Origin: Muscardinus avellanarius | Lineage: Eukaryota; Chordata; Mammalia; Rodentia; Gliridae | Length of the DNA: 64,000 bases | Direction of reading: 5' to 3' | NCBI GenBank assembly: GCA_963383645.1 | Contig: OY726571.1 | Span: 19,123,599 to 19,187,598 of the forward strand | Shown: positions 1 through 10,883 of the stretch, piece after piece | Layout of the letters: every line of letters begins with the position of its first letter | Position numbering within the stretch: the stretch's first letter is position 1 | Translations under genes and position numbers: made by a program | Notes under the pieces: generated by a model | What the model saw: the letters and a program-made list of their open reading frames with translations, nothing else | Databases searched by the model: none | Told to the model about the DNA's origin: nothing

Positions 1-514
1 CCACGGGAAGTAATATGTAATTTGAGAGCTGAAGGACAGCTAAGAGTGACCGGAAGTGGAGGTGGGCGGGAGGGAAGTGTCATCCAGTAAGGGGAATAAC
101 ACCTGCTGAGAGCTGTGGGAAGGCATCCCTCGGTGTGAGGTGTGAGTGGTGTGAGGTGTGAGCGCAGGGGATGGAGAGATGGTGGGGAAACCGACAAACC
201 TTGGTCCTGCTGTCCTTCAGGGTGTGTCTGAAGCTTTTGGTCCAGGAGGCACGCGGGGAAAGAACCACGACCTGGGGTTTTGCGGCTCCTTTTCCCTCCG
301 AGCAGCTGTGACTGACCCTCCCTTGCTCTCTCACCCCTCCTCACACCCATCAGTTAAAGTACCAGGTGAGCCTTTCTTTCTGTGTCTGCTGCCCCAGGCC
401 GGCTGGTTGTCCAACCTTGCCCGGTTTTCTCCTAGAAGTCTAGAGGTGGAAGGACTAAAGGAGTAATGAGATAGTGGAGCTCCTGAAAAGAAACCTGAAC
501 ATGATAAGGAAATT
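1..514. other. Upstream flank, no gene seen
   Basis: This stretch is mixed-composition sequence with no recognisable protein or repeat family. A 15-bp word, ggtgtgaggtgtgag, occurs twice at 132-146 and 148-162, a small local duplication. Short open frames on both strands here show no domain or exon-like boundaries. Confidence 0.5.
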
Positions 515-741
515 AAAAAGCTAATTTCCAGCCGGGCGTGGTGGCGCACGCTTGTAATCCCCGCGCTTGGGAGACCGAGACAGGAGGATCTCGAGGGTTC
601 GAAGCCAGCCGTGCTGGCTTAAGAGACCCTGTTTCCAAATAAAAATATAAAAAATAGGTCTGGGAGTGTAGCCCGGAGGTAGAAGGACTTCCAGGAACCC
701 CAGTACCACACACACACACACACACAAAAAGCTAATTTTCA
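515..741 (+). mobile_element. B1-dID SINE, young-type subfamily, with TSD
   Basis: The body is 531-706, starting gccgggcgtggtggcgcac and ending ccccagtacca, followed by a (CA)n tail. The flanks aaaaagctaatttcca (515-530) and aaaaagctaattttca (726-741) form a 16-bp target-site duplication with one mismatch. It carries the subfamily hallmarks agccagc..gctggctt and cttccaggaaccccagtacc. Confidence 0.9.
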
Positions 742-844
742 GGGAAAAGGAAAGTCAGATTGAAGAAGGGACAGCCATTGGGTTAGCAAAGTATTAAGTA
801 AAATCCAAGCATAGACAAGATGTGAGAATATTAAGTGAGAAAAG

Positions 845-1688
845 ACAGTCTTTTCAACAAATGGTGGTGGGAAAACTGGTTATCCATCTGTAGAAAAATA
901 CAGGAAATTAAATCTCTGCCTCTCACCCTGTAGAAGAGTCAACTTGAGATGGAAAAAAGACCTTGAAATTAAAATTACTAGAGGAGGGCATAGGTCCAAC
1001 ACACCAACATATAGGCACAGGTAGAGACTTCCTCAATAAGACCCCAAAGCTCAAGAAATTAAAACAATGGGATGGCATTAAACTAATAAGTTTGTGCTCA
1101 TCAAAGGAAACAAGAGTCTAAACAGAAAGCCTACAGAACTTGAGAAGATCTTGCCAGCTTCGATAGAAAACTAGTATCAAAAATATGAAAGGTCCTTAAC
1201 AGATATCACCGAAAAACAAGAACAACAAAAACTCAATTGAGAAATGGACAAATAGACACTTCACAGAAGAAGAAATGTAAATGGCCAATAAATATATGAA
1301 AAAATGTTCAACATCATTGGAAATCAAGGAGATACAAATTAAAACTGCACTGGGATTCCATCTAACTCCAACTAAAATGACAATCATCAGGAAGTCAAAC
1401 AACAACACATGCTGGTGAGGATGTGGGGAAACGGGAACTCTCCTACACTATTGGCAAGATTGCAAATTAGTGCAGCCACCTTGGAGATCAGTGTGGAGAG
1501 TCCTCAGAACACTAAAAATGAATCCACCATATGATCCAGCTATACCACTCCTGGGCATCTCTTCAAAGGGACTGAAATTAGACTATTATATAGTAACACA
1601 CATATCCGTGTTTATAGCAGCACAATTCACAATAGCCAAATTATGGAACCAATTCAGGTGTTTATCAACAGATAAATGGGTGACAAGA
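845..1688 (+). mobile_element. LINE-1 ORF2 3' fragment (old L1)
   Basis: The sequence follows the C-terminal third of L1 ORF2, including a readable NPPYDPAIPLLGIS stretch near 1515-1560 and the end near tttatcaacagataaatggg. Many stops and frameshifts make it a dead, 5'-truncated copy. It stops where a reversed SINE begins at 1690. Its divergence from L1 consensus is high, so it is an old insertion. Confidence 0.85.
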
Positions 1689-1689
1689 T

Positions 1690-1901
1690 TTTTTTTTTTT
1701 GGTGGTACTCGGGGTGGAACCCAGAGGCTTTCTACCTCCGGGCTATACTCCCAGACCTATTTTCTATTTTTATTTGGAAACAGGGTCTCACTAAGTTGCT
1801 GAGAGCCTCACTAAGTGCTGAGGCTGGCTTCGAACCTGTGTGATCCTCCTGTCTCAGCCTCCCAAGCGCGGGGATTACAAGCATGCACCACCACGCCCAG
1901 C
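1690..1901 (-). mobile_element. B1-dID SINE, full length
   Basis: Read on the + strand it runs from a T-tract and ggtggtactcggggtggaac (ID tail reversed) to gcaccaccacgcccagc (B1 head reversed). Confidence 0.9.
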
Positions 1902-1928
1902 CCTCAATAGGATTGTATTTATTTATAT

Positions 1929-1975
<47 letters not shown>

Positions 1976-2185
1976 TTGTGGTCCTGGGGATGGAACCCAG
2001 GCTTTCTACTTCCGGGCTACACTTCCAGACCTATTTTATATTTTATTTGGAAACGGTCTCACTAAGTTGCTGAGAGCTTCACTAAGTAGCTGAGGCTGGC
2101 TATGATCCTGCGCGATCCTCTTGTCTCAGCCTCCCTAGCGCTGGGATTACAAGTGTGCACCACCATCCCTGGCCTCAATAGGATT
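1902..2185 (-). mobile_element. B1-dID SINE with (TTTA)n tail and TSD
   Basis: The SINE body is 1977-2173. Its A-tail has become a (TTTA)n tract at 1916-1977. The direct repeat ctcaataggatt is found on both sides (1902-1914 and 2173-2185), marking the insertion. Confidence 0.9.
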
Positions 2186-3115
2186 TTAAAAAGTATTTTT
2201 TATAATGCCTACTCTAATAGGCGTGACATGTTTTCTCCTTGTGGTCTTGGTTTGCATGTTCCTGATGGATTAAGGATGTTGAGTATTTATTTCATACACT
2301 GATGGGACATGTGTGTATTCCCTTTTGAGAAGTGTCTATTCAGGTTATTTTCCCATTTAAAAATGCTTTTATTGGTATGTTGTAAGTAGACATCATAGTG
2401 AGATTCAAAGTGGTGCAAACACATGCACACAGAACTTGGTGCCTTTCCTCTGCATCCCGCTTGGCTCCTTCCTCTCCCTCCCCATATGTTTTATTAAGAT
2501 TGGTAGTGACACCTGCGCATATGGCTATAACGTTACTTGAACTGTTTACTCATCAACCCTCCCTTTTCCCTCCTCACCTCCCTCCCCAGTTCCCTTCCCC
2601 TATTCTACTGGTCTTTCTTTGCATTTATCTCAATCCCTGTTTGTTTCCTAATTTTTTTCTCTGTAGCTTCCATATATGAGGGAAAACATATGACCTTTTT
2701 TTTTTGTGTGTGTGTGTGGGTCTGGGGATGGAACCCAGGGGCATTCTACCTCTGAGATACACCCCCTGTCCTATTTTTTATTCTTTATTTTGAAACCAGG
2801 TCTCACTGAGTTGCAGAGGGCCTCACTAAGTAGCTGAGGCTGTCCGTGAACCGCGATCCTCCGGTCTCAGCCTCCCGAATGCTGGGATTACAAGTGTGCA
2901 CCACCACGCCCTTCTAAACATATGACCTTTGACTTTCTGAGACGAGCTGATCTCACCTAGCATGGCATTATCTAATTCCATCCCTTTTCCTGCAAATAAC
3001 ATAGTTTTGTTCTTCTTTATGGCTGAGTAAAATCCCGTTGTGTTTTTATATCATATTTTCTTTATCCGTTCACCTGTTGATGGACACTTGTGTTGGGAAA
3101 TTTATATGAATCAGA
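2186..3115 (-). mobile_element. LINE-1 3' end fragment, antisense, split by a SINE
   Basis: On the minus strand this is the end of L1 ORF2 and its 3' region: the + strand shows ttctttatggctgagtaaaa and cacctgttgatggacac, the reverse of typical L1 3' sequence. A SINE at 2699-2915 interrupts it. Confidence 0.75.
2684..2930 (-). mobile_element. B1-dID SINE inside L1, with TSD
   Basis: The body is 2699-2915. The 15-bp duplication aaacatatgaccttt at 2684-2698 and 2916-2930 is L1 sequence, so the SINE inserted after the L1. Confidence 0.92.
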
Positions 3116-3180
3116 ACACAGTTAGATCCCAATCTCTCACCCTGCACAAAAGTCAACTCAAGATGGATCAAAGCCCTATT
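3116..3180 (+). mobile_element. Short L1 fragment in opposite orientation
   Basis: The words tctctcaccctg and gtcaactcaagatgga are L1 sense sequence, while both flanks are antisense L1. Confidence 0.55.
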
Positions 3181-3775
3181 TGCCCGTTTTTAAATTAAAT
3201 TATTTGATTTTTGCTGTTGTTTGAGTTCCTTCTATATTCTGGGTATTAATCCTTCATCAGATAAAATCATTTGCAAATATTTCCTCTCATTCTGTAGGTT
3301 GTTCCTTCATGCTGTTCCTTTGCCAGGCAAACCTTTTTTAGACTGATATAGTCTCACTTGTCTAACTTTCCTTTTGACATTATATCCAAGAAATCATTGC
3401 CCGGTTCAATGTCATGAGGCTTTTTCTCTAGGAATTTTATGGTTCTACTCTAGGTCTTACTCTTGAACCTTTAATCCATTTTAATAGATTTTTATATGGC
3501 ATAAACAAAGGTCACATTTTATTCTCTTTCATGCAGGTTTCAAGTTTCCCTGACCTTGTCCTCCGAGGAAATTGTCTTCCCCCTATTGTGTATTTTTGGT
3601 GCCCTTGTTGAAGAGCAGTTGACCATATATGCATGGCTTTATTTCTGGGCTGTTTTCTTCTGTCCCGTTGGTCTAGATGTCTGTATTTATATCAGTTATG
3701 CACATATTAGTTTCTATAGTTTTGTAATAATGTATTTTAATACTTTCATTGGTGCATTACAGTCTCACATCTAAC
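3180..3775 (-). mobile_element. LINE-1 ORF2 fragment, antisense
   Basis: The + strand reads as the reverse complement of L1 ORF2 upstream of the 3' end, for example tattctgggtattaatccttc and gcccttgttgaagagcagttgacc. It is heavily decayed, with no intact frame. Confidence 0.75.
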
Positions 3776-3799
3776 ATAATTTATAGTGATGGTCATATA

Positions 3800-3853
3800 C
3801 ATGCTCGCAGCCTCCTAAGAACTGGGATTACAGGCGTATGCCACCGTACGTGG
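3800..3853 (-). mobile_element. SINE head fragment
   Basis: Only the B1-like end remains (gggattacaggcgtatgccacc); the ID tail is absent. Confidence 0.6.
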
Positions 3854-4291
3854 CTTCCCCTATATTCTTATGGATATCTGAAGGGGGGAAATGCTCTATG
3901 GATTAGTTATCTATTGCTGAATAAAGCATCTCTCCAAACTCACAGCTTGAAACAACACATGTTTGTTATCTGACAGTCTCTGTGGGTTAAGGAGTTGGGA
4001 GCTGCGCTGAGTGATTCTGGCTCAAGGTCTCAGAGGTGCCGTAGTCGGCCTTAGAGACATTAGACGTCACACAGGGCATCCTCCAGGCTCAGCTTCCCAG
4101 TCCGCTCCCAGCGGTGGCTGTTGACAAGGCTCGATTCCTCACTGACTGCTGGACTAAGGATGTGGCTTGTTCTCAGACTGTTCCTAGAGGCCTTCGTCTT
4201 TTCTCTGTGGGCTTCTTCACGAACATGGCGGCCAACTTCACTAGGACAAGTGATGGAAGAATGTTTGTGTGAAGGAAGGGGATAGAAAGCA

Positions 4292-4292
4292 C

Positions 4293-4356
<64 letters not shown>
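4292..4356. repeat. (GA)n microsatellite
   Basis: An almost pure GA run, with one interruption near its start, inside the LTR-like repeat. Confidence 0.95.
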
Positions 4357-4360
<4 letters not shown>

Positions 4361-4410
4361 AATAAGAGCCTTCAGTTTTTTATTTGTATGATTTTTTTGC
4401 AGTCTCTTAT

Positions 4411-4608
4411 TAGTGGTACTGGGGATAAAGGGGCATGCTACCTCCGAGCAACACCCTCCTGCTCTATTTTATTTTTTTTATGTTGAAAAAGAGTCTCACT
4501 AAGCTGTGGAAGGCCTCACTAAGTTGCTGAAGCTGGCCATGAACCTGACGTCCTCCTGTCTCAGCCTCCCTTGTGCTGGGATTCCAGACATATACTACCA
4601 CACCTGGC
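4411..4608 (-). mobile_element. B1-dID SINE, diverged
   Basis: It runs from gtggtactggggataaagg to accacacctggc. Flanking gcagtctcttatt and gcagtctttttat may be a TSD shared with the neighbouring SINE. Confidence 0.85.
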
Positions 4609-4633
4609 ATTTACATTTTTTAAAATTTTTATT

Positions 4634-4836
4634 TTGTGATCCTGGGGATTGAACCTAGGAACATTCTACCTGTGAGCTATACTGCTAGCCTTATTTTTTT
4701 ATTTTTTATTTTGAAACAATGTCTCACTAAGTTGGGGAGAGCCTGGCTAAGTTGCTGAGGCTGGGCATGAACCTGCAACCCTCCCGTCTCATCCTCCCAA
4801 GCACCACAATTACAGGCATGCACCACCACATCCGAC
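4634..4836 (-). mobile_element. B1-dID SINE, diverged
   Basis: It runs from gatcctggggattgaaccta to gcaccaccacatccgac. Confidence 0.85.
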
Positions 4837-4940
4837 TGTGCAGTCTTTTTATAACATAATTTTAGAACATACATCCCATAATTTCTGTTGTGTTATGTTC
4901 ATTAGAGTGAGTCACTAAGTCCCATCGCTACTCATATTCA

Positions 4941-5190
4941 AAAGAATAAAGCTCACGCCGGGCATGGTGGCGCACGCTTGTAATCCCCGCGCTTGGGAGG
5001 CGGAGACAGGAGGATCGTGCAGGTTCGAAGCCAGCTGCTGGTTTAAGAGACCCTGTTTCCAAATAAAAAAATATATAAAAATAGGTCTGGGAGTGTAACC
5101 CGGAGGTAAAGGGTTTCCAGGAACCCCAGTACCACCAAAACAACAACAACAACAAAAAACAAAAACAAAACAAAAAAAAGAATAAAGCTC
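4941..5190 (+). mobile_element. B1-dID SINE, young-type subfamily, with TSD
   Basis: The body is 4955-5135 with an (AAC)n tail. The 14-bp direct repeat aaagaataaagctc lies at 4941-4954 and 5177-5190. Confidence 0.92.
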
Positions 5191-5630
5191 CATCTCTTGC
5201 AATGGAGAATAAAGAACATGCGCCGTCACAGTTTATAATGGTCTGCTACTACACGTCTCTCCCTATTGCTGCACTCAGTGACGTCACATTGGTCATCTGA
5301 AATCAGTCCTGGTGGGAATATTTGTACCATGCAAATCGGCAAACTCTTAAGTCAAGAGTTGACTCTTAAGTCAAGCTTTTTTTTTTTTTTCCCACCAGAG
5401 ACCCGAGTGTTAAATAGTTACAACAAACTATTCCTTCATGGGTATAGACCTATGCATTCACAGAATTCTTGTGGAGTAGATGAATTCTAGACTGGGCTTT
5501 GGAAGAAGAGAATAAAAGGTTACGAATATAGAAAGAGCTAGTTTTTTAGATTTGATGATAGAGGTGAAGCTAAAAGTGGAGGTTTGAGAAGCTTAAATAT
5601 GTCCAGAAGTAACATGAAAAATGGAAACCC
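5191..5630. other. Flank without recognised feature
   Basis: It contains a short T-tract near 5376-5390 and a local aagtcaagagttgactcttaagtcaag duplication around 5349-5376. No coding or known repeat signal is seen. Confidence 0.4.
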
Positions 5631-5812
5631 TGTTCCTTCCTTCCTTCCTTCCTTCCTTCCTTCCTTCCTTCCTTCCTTCCTTTTTCTCCTCTTCCTCCTC
5701 CTCCTCCTCCTCCTCCTCCTCCTCCTCCTCCTCCTCCTCCTCCTCCTCCTCCTCCTCTTCTTCTTCTTCTTCTTCTTCCTCCTCCTTTTCCTTCTACTTC
5801 TACTTCTTATTT
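5631..5812. repeat. Polypyrimidine array (TTCC)n(TCC)n(TTC)n
   Basis: About 180 bases of pure pyrimidine on the + strand change unit from ttcc to tcc to ttc. It abuts the A-tail side of the reversed SINE at 5815, so it probably grew from that tail. Confidence 0.97.
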
Positions 5813-5814
5813 TC

Positions 5815-6013
5815 TAGTACTGGGGGTAGAACCCAGGGGCTTTCTACCTCCGGGCTATACTCCCAAACCTAATATAATCTATTTTATTTGGAAACAGGGT
5901 CTCACTAAGTTGCCGAGAGCCTCACTAAGTAGCTGAGGCTGGCTTCGAACCTGTGCGCTCCTCCTGTCTCAGCCTCCCACGCGCTGGGATTACAAGGGTG
6001 CGCCACGTCCGGC
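5815..6013 (-). mobile_element. B1-dID SINE
   Basis: It runs from tagtactgggggtagaaccc to gcgccacgtccggc. Confidence 0.9.
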
Positions 6014-6148
6014 TTTCTCTATCTTCTGTGCTCATGTGCACACAGTTTAAAGGGGAGGTTACAGACTTAAATCAGTTATTATACACACACACAGACTTGG
6101 AATGCAATTTTTAAAAAAATATCCAACAACCAGGATGAACAACTACAT

Positions 6149-6404
6149 AAATGTCTATGAAGAAGCTGGGTGTGATGGCACGTGATTGTAATCCCAGCAT
6201 TTGGGAGGCTGAGACAGGAGGATTGCGGTTTGGGGACAGCCTCAGCTACTATTTAGTGAGGCCTTTTGCAACTCAGTGAGACCCTGTTTCAAAAATAAAA
6301 AATAGGGCTGGGAGTGTAGCTCAGAGGTAGAATGCCCCTGAGTTCCATCCCCTGTACTGCAAAAATGAATGAATGAATAAATAAATAAATAAATGTCTAT
6401 GAAG
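6149..6404 (+). mobile_element. B1-dID SINE with TSD
   Basis: The body is 6163-6362 with a (GAAT/AAAT)n tail. The 14-bp repeat aaatgtctatgaag is at 6149-6162 and 6391-6404. Its ID tail retains gtagctcagaggtagaatg. Confidence 0.92.
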
Positions 6405-6640
6405 CTACGAACAATGTTTGCTTCACAAAACTTGGGACAACTGATCCACACCTAAAATGTCCCAGAGATTCACAGGCCAAAGTTTGGTTTCCTTTAAACC
6501 AATGCCTTGGTGTAGGTGATATGCCCAATAGCGTATGACAAGCACCGCCTCCGTCAGGTTTGAAGAAATTTATTTCAAAAAGAAAACATCCTGCATCGTA
6601 GCATTTTAGATTTGAATGAGTCCTTAGGAAACATAAGGGC

Positions 6641-6861
6641 AAGCCAGGCGTGGTGGCTCATGCCTCTCATCCCAGTACTTGGGAGGCTGAGACAGGAGAA
6701 TCGCAGGTTTGTGCCTAGCTTCAGCAATTTAGCTAGGCTCTCTGCAACTTAATGAGACCCTGTTTCTGAAAATAAATAAATAAATAAATAGGACTGAGGG
6801 TGTAGCCGCTCAGAAGCAGAGTGCCTCTGAGTTCAGTCCCCAGTGCCATAAAAATAATTCT
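6641..6861 (+). mobile_element. B1-dID SINE, tail hit by L1
   Basis: It runs from gccaggcgtggtggctcatg to the ID tail gttcagtccccagtgcc. The L1 at 6862-8273 integrated into this tail and duplicated it. Confidence 0.9.
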
Positions 6862-8273
6862 CATTTTATTGAAAATAAATGGTATACATTTAAACTGTGC
6901 TTGGTGCCCTCCTCTCCACCCCCATTTTCCCTTCCAGCCTCCCAAAAATGAGTGTCCAGGGTAATCATGCTATATTCATTCTTTTAGACATGTTCAGATG
7001 TAGCTCCTCCATTAATCAAGTTCAGCCTTCTTCCTCTCCTATCCTTCCATTCAAACTTTGCTGAAGTTTCCCCTCCATTATCTGGACTCCCTCTGGTATC
7101 CCTAATACTCCCTAGTTTGGGCTTATTAGAGAAAACATATGTCCTTTCTCTTTTGTGCTTGGCTGATCTCACTTAACATAATGTTCTCCAGAACTTTCCA
7201 TCTTCTTGCGAATGACATGATTTTGTTCTTCTTTATAGCTGAATAGAATTCCATTGTGTGTATTTCCCATAATTTTGCAATCTATTCATCTGTTGATGGG
7301 GACCTGGGTTGGTTCCATATTTTGGCTATTACAAATTGTGTGGCTATGGACATAGGTATGCATATGTTGCTGTATTTCTCTGATTTCAACCCCTTTGGAA
7401 AAATACCCAGGAGTGGTAGAGCTGGATCGTATGGTGGATCTATTACTAGCTTTCTTAAAAATCTCCACACAGATCTCCATAGTGGTTGAACTAGTTTGCA
7501 CTCCCACCAACAGTGTAAAAGAGTTCCTCTTTCCCCACATCCTCGCCAGCATTTGTTGTTGTTTGATTTCTTTATGCTTGCTACTCTGACTGGGGTTAGA
7601 AGGAATCTCAGTGTAGTTTTGATTTGCATCTCCCTGATGGCCAGTGATGTAGAACATCTTTTCATGTATCTATTGGCCATTTGTATCTCTTCTTTTGTGA
7701 AGTGTCTATTCAGCTCTTTTGCCCGTTTCTTGATTGGGTTGTTTGTTTTGCTAGTGTAGAGTCTTTTGAGCTCTTTGTATATTCTGGATTTTAGCCCCCT
7801 ATCAGAGTGGTAGCTGGTAAAGATCCTTTCCAATTCTGTAGGCTTCCTCTCTAGGTTATTGATGGTTTCCTTTGATGAGAAGAAACTTTTTAGTTTGATG
7901 CCATCCCACTTGTTAATTCTTGCTTTAGTTTCCTGAGCTTTGGAAGTCTTGTTGAGAAAGTTACTGCCTGTGCCTATATGTTGGAGTGTTGAGCCCATGC
8001 CCTCCTCTACTAACTTCACAGTCTCAGATCTAATTTCTAAGTCTTTGATCCATCTCGAGTTGATTCCTGTGCATAGTGAGAGGTAAGGATTTAGTTCCAT
8101 CTTTCTATAAATGGATAGCCAGGTCTCCCAGCACCATTTGTTGAAAAGGCTGTCCTTTCTCCAGTGTATGAGTTTGGCCCCTTTGTCAAAGATTAATTGA
8201 CTGTAGGTGTGTGGATTTGTTTCTGTATCTTCTATTCTTTTCCACTGGTCAGTATGTCTGTTATTGTGCCAAT
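6862..8273 (-). mobile_element. LINE-1, 5'-truncated, with 24-bp TSD
   Basis: On the minus strand this is a 1.4-kb L1 3' part: the C-terminal third of ORF2, then 3' UTR ending near an AATAAA. The flanking 24-bp direct repeats at 6838-6861 and 8274-8297 are identical (begin ccccagtgccataaaa). The upstream word on the L1 sense strand (tttttaagaatt) fits L1 endonuclease cleavage. The ORF2 part is almost intact for 272 codons, so this copy is younger than the L1s at 845-3775. Confidence 0.93.
7282..8100 (-). pseudogene. LINE-1 ORF2 protein, C-terminal remnant
   Basis: A 272-codon open frame encodes the end of L1 ORF2p. Recognisable parts are the Cys/His-rich C-terminal segment with [19 protein letters not shown] (CX3C...HX4C spacing) and PPYDPALPLLGIFPKG. 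The endonuclease and reverse transcriptase domains are missing through 5' truncation, and the frame ends at SPSTDE while the consensus continues. It cannot support retrotransposition and is not a host gene. Confidence 0.9.
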
Positions 8274-8314
8274 CCCCAGTGCCATAAAAATAATTCTTAA
8301 AAAGGAAAAAAAAA

Positions 8315-8492
8315 GCCAGACATGGTGGTGCATGCTTGTAATCCCAGTTCTTGGGAGGCTGAGACAGGAGGATCGCACAGGTTGGAAGCCAGCCTCAGCT
8401 ACTTAGTGAGACTCTGTTTCCAAATAAAATATAAAATTGGTCTGGGAGTGTAACCCAGAGGCAGAAGGGCTTCCAGGAACCCCAGTACCACC
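8315..8492 (+). mobile_element. B1-dID SINE
   Basis: It starts gccagacatggtggtgcatg and ends ggaaccccagtaccacc. The head keeps ctcagctacttag while the tail is the ccaggaacccc type, so it looks intermediate between subfamilies. Confidence 0.9.
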
Positions 8493-8499
8493 AAAAAAA

Positions 8500-9370
8500 A
8501 AGTGGTTTTCTTGTTAAAACCCAAAATATTATTAATACATGAAACCTTAGACCCAGATGAATTGTTTGGGCTTGAGAATCTTCATGTTTTACAAATTATC
8601 CAGATGATTCTGTTGCACTCAAATATAAGATCATGAATAACCGAATCCAAATCTGTCATTTTATAGATTAGGAAGCAAACATCTACGATGTAAAAGAGAT
8701 CCCCTCAAGGGAGACCACAAAGTTGGTACAATTTCACCTATTTAAAAAGGAAAAAAAACCTCAAGCCCTCATAAATTCATAAAATTGATATTTTGTAGAA
8801 AACAGAAGATACAACCTTTGTTTAAAGAGTCGGCTAAAGAGCAACACAGGACTTGAACCAAAATATGTTGTTTACGTGTGTCCTTACTAGTTAATATGTC
8901 CCCTATCGCCACAAATTAGTGTGGCTACTTCAAATTGCTAACATGACCATCTTAGCCCTCTACTTCTGAAGTTTTTGGTTTTAGCTGCTCTATTTTCCTT
9001 TTCCCCCCTACATTTCCAAGGCTGCTTTTGGGGACATGATTTTAGAAATATAATTATGACTCTGGTTTCAAACTTCTGACCGCATAATCAAACACAGACT
9101 GGTCATAGTGGAAAATGTAGTTTTTAGCTCTGTCTACATTGACAAGAAGAATGGCTGGATCCAAATCAGTTCAGCCACGCAATGTGCTGCCATTTCTTTA
9201 AAGTGGCAACCTTCTTCTAAGAGTCCCCCAGAGAAGAGCTGCGCTGTAGGAAATCAAGATGGTCAGGGGAGTTTGAAGCTAGCCTTTATAGTAGCACCGT
9301 TACCAACCACATCTGAGCTTTAATTTTATTTTTTTGTTCCAACGAAATCATTTAAATATCTAGATCACTT
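8500..9370. other. Repeat-free upstream stretch
   Basis: About 870 bases with no SINE, L1 or simple repeat. A 71-codon + frame at 9108-9323 has no family resemblance. The stretch lies 2.3-3.1 kb upstream of the CPE start codon. Confidence 0.4.
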
Positions 9371-9532
9371 TTCAGGTTGTTATGGGTTGGATCTAAAATG
9401 TCCCCCAAAGATTCCTATGCAGTAAACATAAGAGTTGGGACCTAATTGAAGAAAGTGGGTCTGTAAGGAAGACTCTGGGTATCTATCTTGTTCCACCCCA
9501 ACCCCGTGAGCCAAAATAATTTTTTTTCTAAG

Positions 9533-9592
<60 letters not shown>

Positions 9593-9703
9593 TCCTTTCT
9601 TTCTTTCTTTCTCTTTCTCCTTCCTTCCTTCCTTCCTTCTTTCTCTCTCTTTTTCTTTCTCTTTCTTTCTTTCTTTCTCTTTCTCCTTCCTTCCTTCCTT
9701 CTT

Positions 9704-9735
<32 letters not shown>

Positions 9736-9751
9736 TTTCTTTCTTTCTTTC
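9533..9751. repeat. Long polypyrimidine array (TTTC)n/(TTCC)n
   Basis: About 219 bases of C and T on the + strand with ttcc and tctc islands, ending directly at the SINE beginning 9752. It is the A-tail of that SINE, evolved into a simple repeat. Confidence 0.97.
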
Positions 9752-9952
9752 TGTGGTACTGGGGATGAAACCCAGGGGCATTCTACCTCTGATCTATGGA
9801 CCCAGCCCTATTTTTTTATTCTTTATTTTGAAACATGGTCTCACTGAGTTGCTGAGGGCCTCACTAAGTAGCTGAGGCTGTCCATGAATTGCAATCCTCC
9901 TATCTCAGCCTCCCAAATGCTGGGATTATAAGCGTGCTCCATCACGCCCGGC
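9752..9952 (-). mobile_element. B1-dID SINE
   Basis: It runs from tgtggtactggggatgaaac to ccatcacgcccggc and lies inside the MaLR-like LTR. Confidence 0.9.
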
Positions 9953-10002
9953 TTCTAAGTTGTTTTTCTTGAGTATTTTGTCAAGACAGTGAAAAGCTAA
10001 CA

Positions 10003-10675
10003 GGTCGAAGTTTCCACTTAACGCAGTGCATTAGACATGTGAAGGAAGAAAGCTTAGGAAAAATGTCTAGCAGGAAAGATGATCCACCTGACGTTCGATT
10101 TTTCTTCTTGCCTGCAGTACTCAATGGCTATGTATTTATTTGGATTTGTGCCATTCTTGAATCCCAGAGACGACCACTTCAGTGTATCGCCTGCTGCAGA
10201 CACGGGCCAGAAATATAAATCCAGCTCAAGGCTGGATATTTAAAGCTGTAAATGATTTTATATTTTTACTGGGTGAAAGGATTAGAGGTTTCATGTGTCG
10301 TAGTCAATTTTCTTTGTATAAAGGATTTAATCTTAATGCCCAACCAAATCCTTTGTCCAAGGCCGCACTGTGTTTTGTGCTCTCCAGGGAGTTACAGAGG
10401 AGGGCTGATGTCTACTGCCAAATGACATTGTCTTAAAAAAAAAAATTTTTTTTTTCCTGGAAGAAGCCAGGAATGTGCATAAAGATAATTAAAGACACTA
10501 TCTGCAAATTGGTAGAGAGCATTTCCTTTCTCTTAAATCTCCGAGATGTAAGAGGCAAGGGCACAGACTCTGACTTCAAGCCAGACGGTGCTATAAATGA
10601 AACCCGCACCCCTGGGTTTGGGTTTGATACAGCCGTGCCTCATAGTGAGAGTAAGTGGCTGTGTTAATATTGCCT
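10003..10675. other. Repeat-poor region 1-1.6 kb upstream of CPE
   Basis: Mostly unrecognised sequence, AT-rich around 10210-10280. A weak MIR-like word (gcacagactctgacttcaagccagac) is visible near 10560-10590. No exon-like signal is seen. Distal promoter elements are possible but not shown. Confidence 0.4.
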
Positions 10676-10883
10676 TTTTTTTTTTTTTGGTACTGGGGAT
10701 GGAACCCAGGGGTTTTATACCTTTGGGATACATTCCCAGACCTATTTTATATATATTTCTTGGAAACAGGGTGTCACTAAGTTGCTGAGAGCCTCACTAA
10801 GTAGGTGAGTGTGATTTTGAACCTGCGTGATCCTCCTGTCTCAGCCTCCCAAGCGCTGGGATTCCAAAGTGGCCACCACGCCC

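Larger units (their letters stand above)
3890..4940. mobile_element. Ancient LTR-like repeat (MLT1-type), split by two SINEs
   Basis: The left part (3890-4400) begins near ggattagttatctattgctg and includes gttatctgacagtctctgtgg, a pattern I know from old mammalian MLT1-like repeats. After two SINEs (4411-4836) the sequence resumes as gcagtctttttataac and continues to agtcactaagtcc near 4920. The (GA)n at 4292-4356 has grown from the family's own agagagag word. The family name is from memory. Confidence 0.5.
9374..10002 (+). mobile_element. MaLR-like LTR, split by a SINE and pyrimidine array
   Basis: The left part (9374-9530) has ggttggatctaaaatgtccc and ends gtgagccaaaataa; the right part (9955-10002) reads gagtattttgtcaagacag and ends aaaagctaaca. 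Together they follow the rodent MT/ORR1-type LTR pattern. The word ttctaagt occurs on both sides of the insert, as expected for a SINE TSD. The family name is from memory. Confidence 0.6.

Noticed and set aside
5621..5872. Ser-, Leu- or Phe-rich frames over pyrimidine arrays (also at 9380-9847, 16504-16845, 62353-62781)
   Set aside because: They are translations of microsatellites joined to SINE tails, not proteins.
7282..8100. The 272-codon frame as a possible host gene
   Set aside because: It is the end of L1 ORF2 within a truncated insertion flanked by a TSD. It lacks the catalytic domains.
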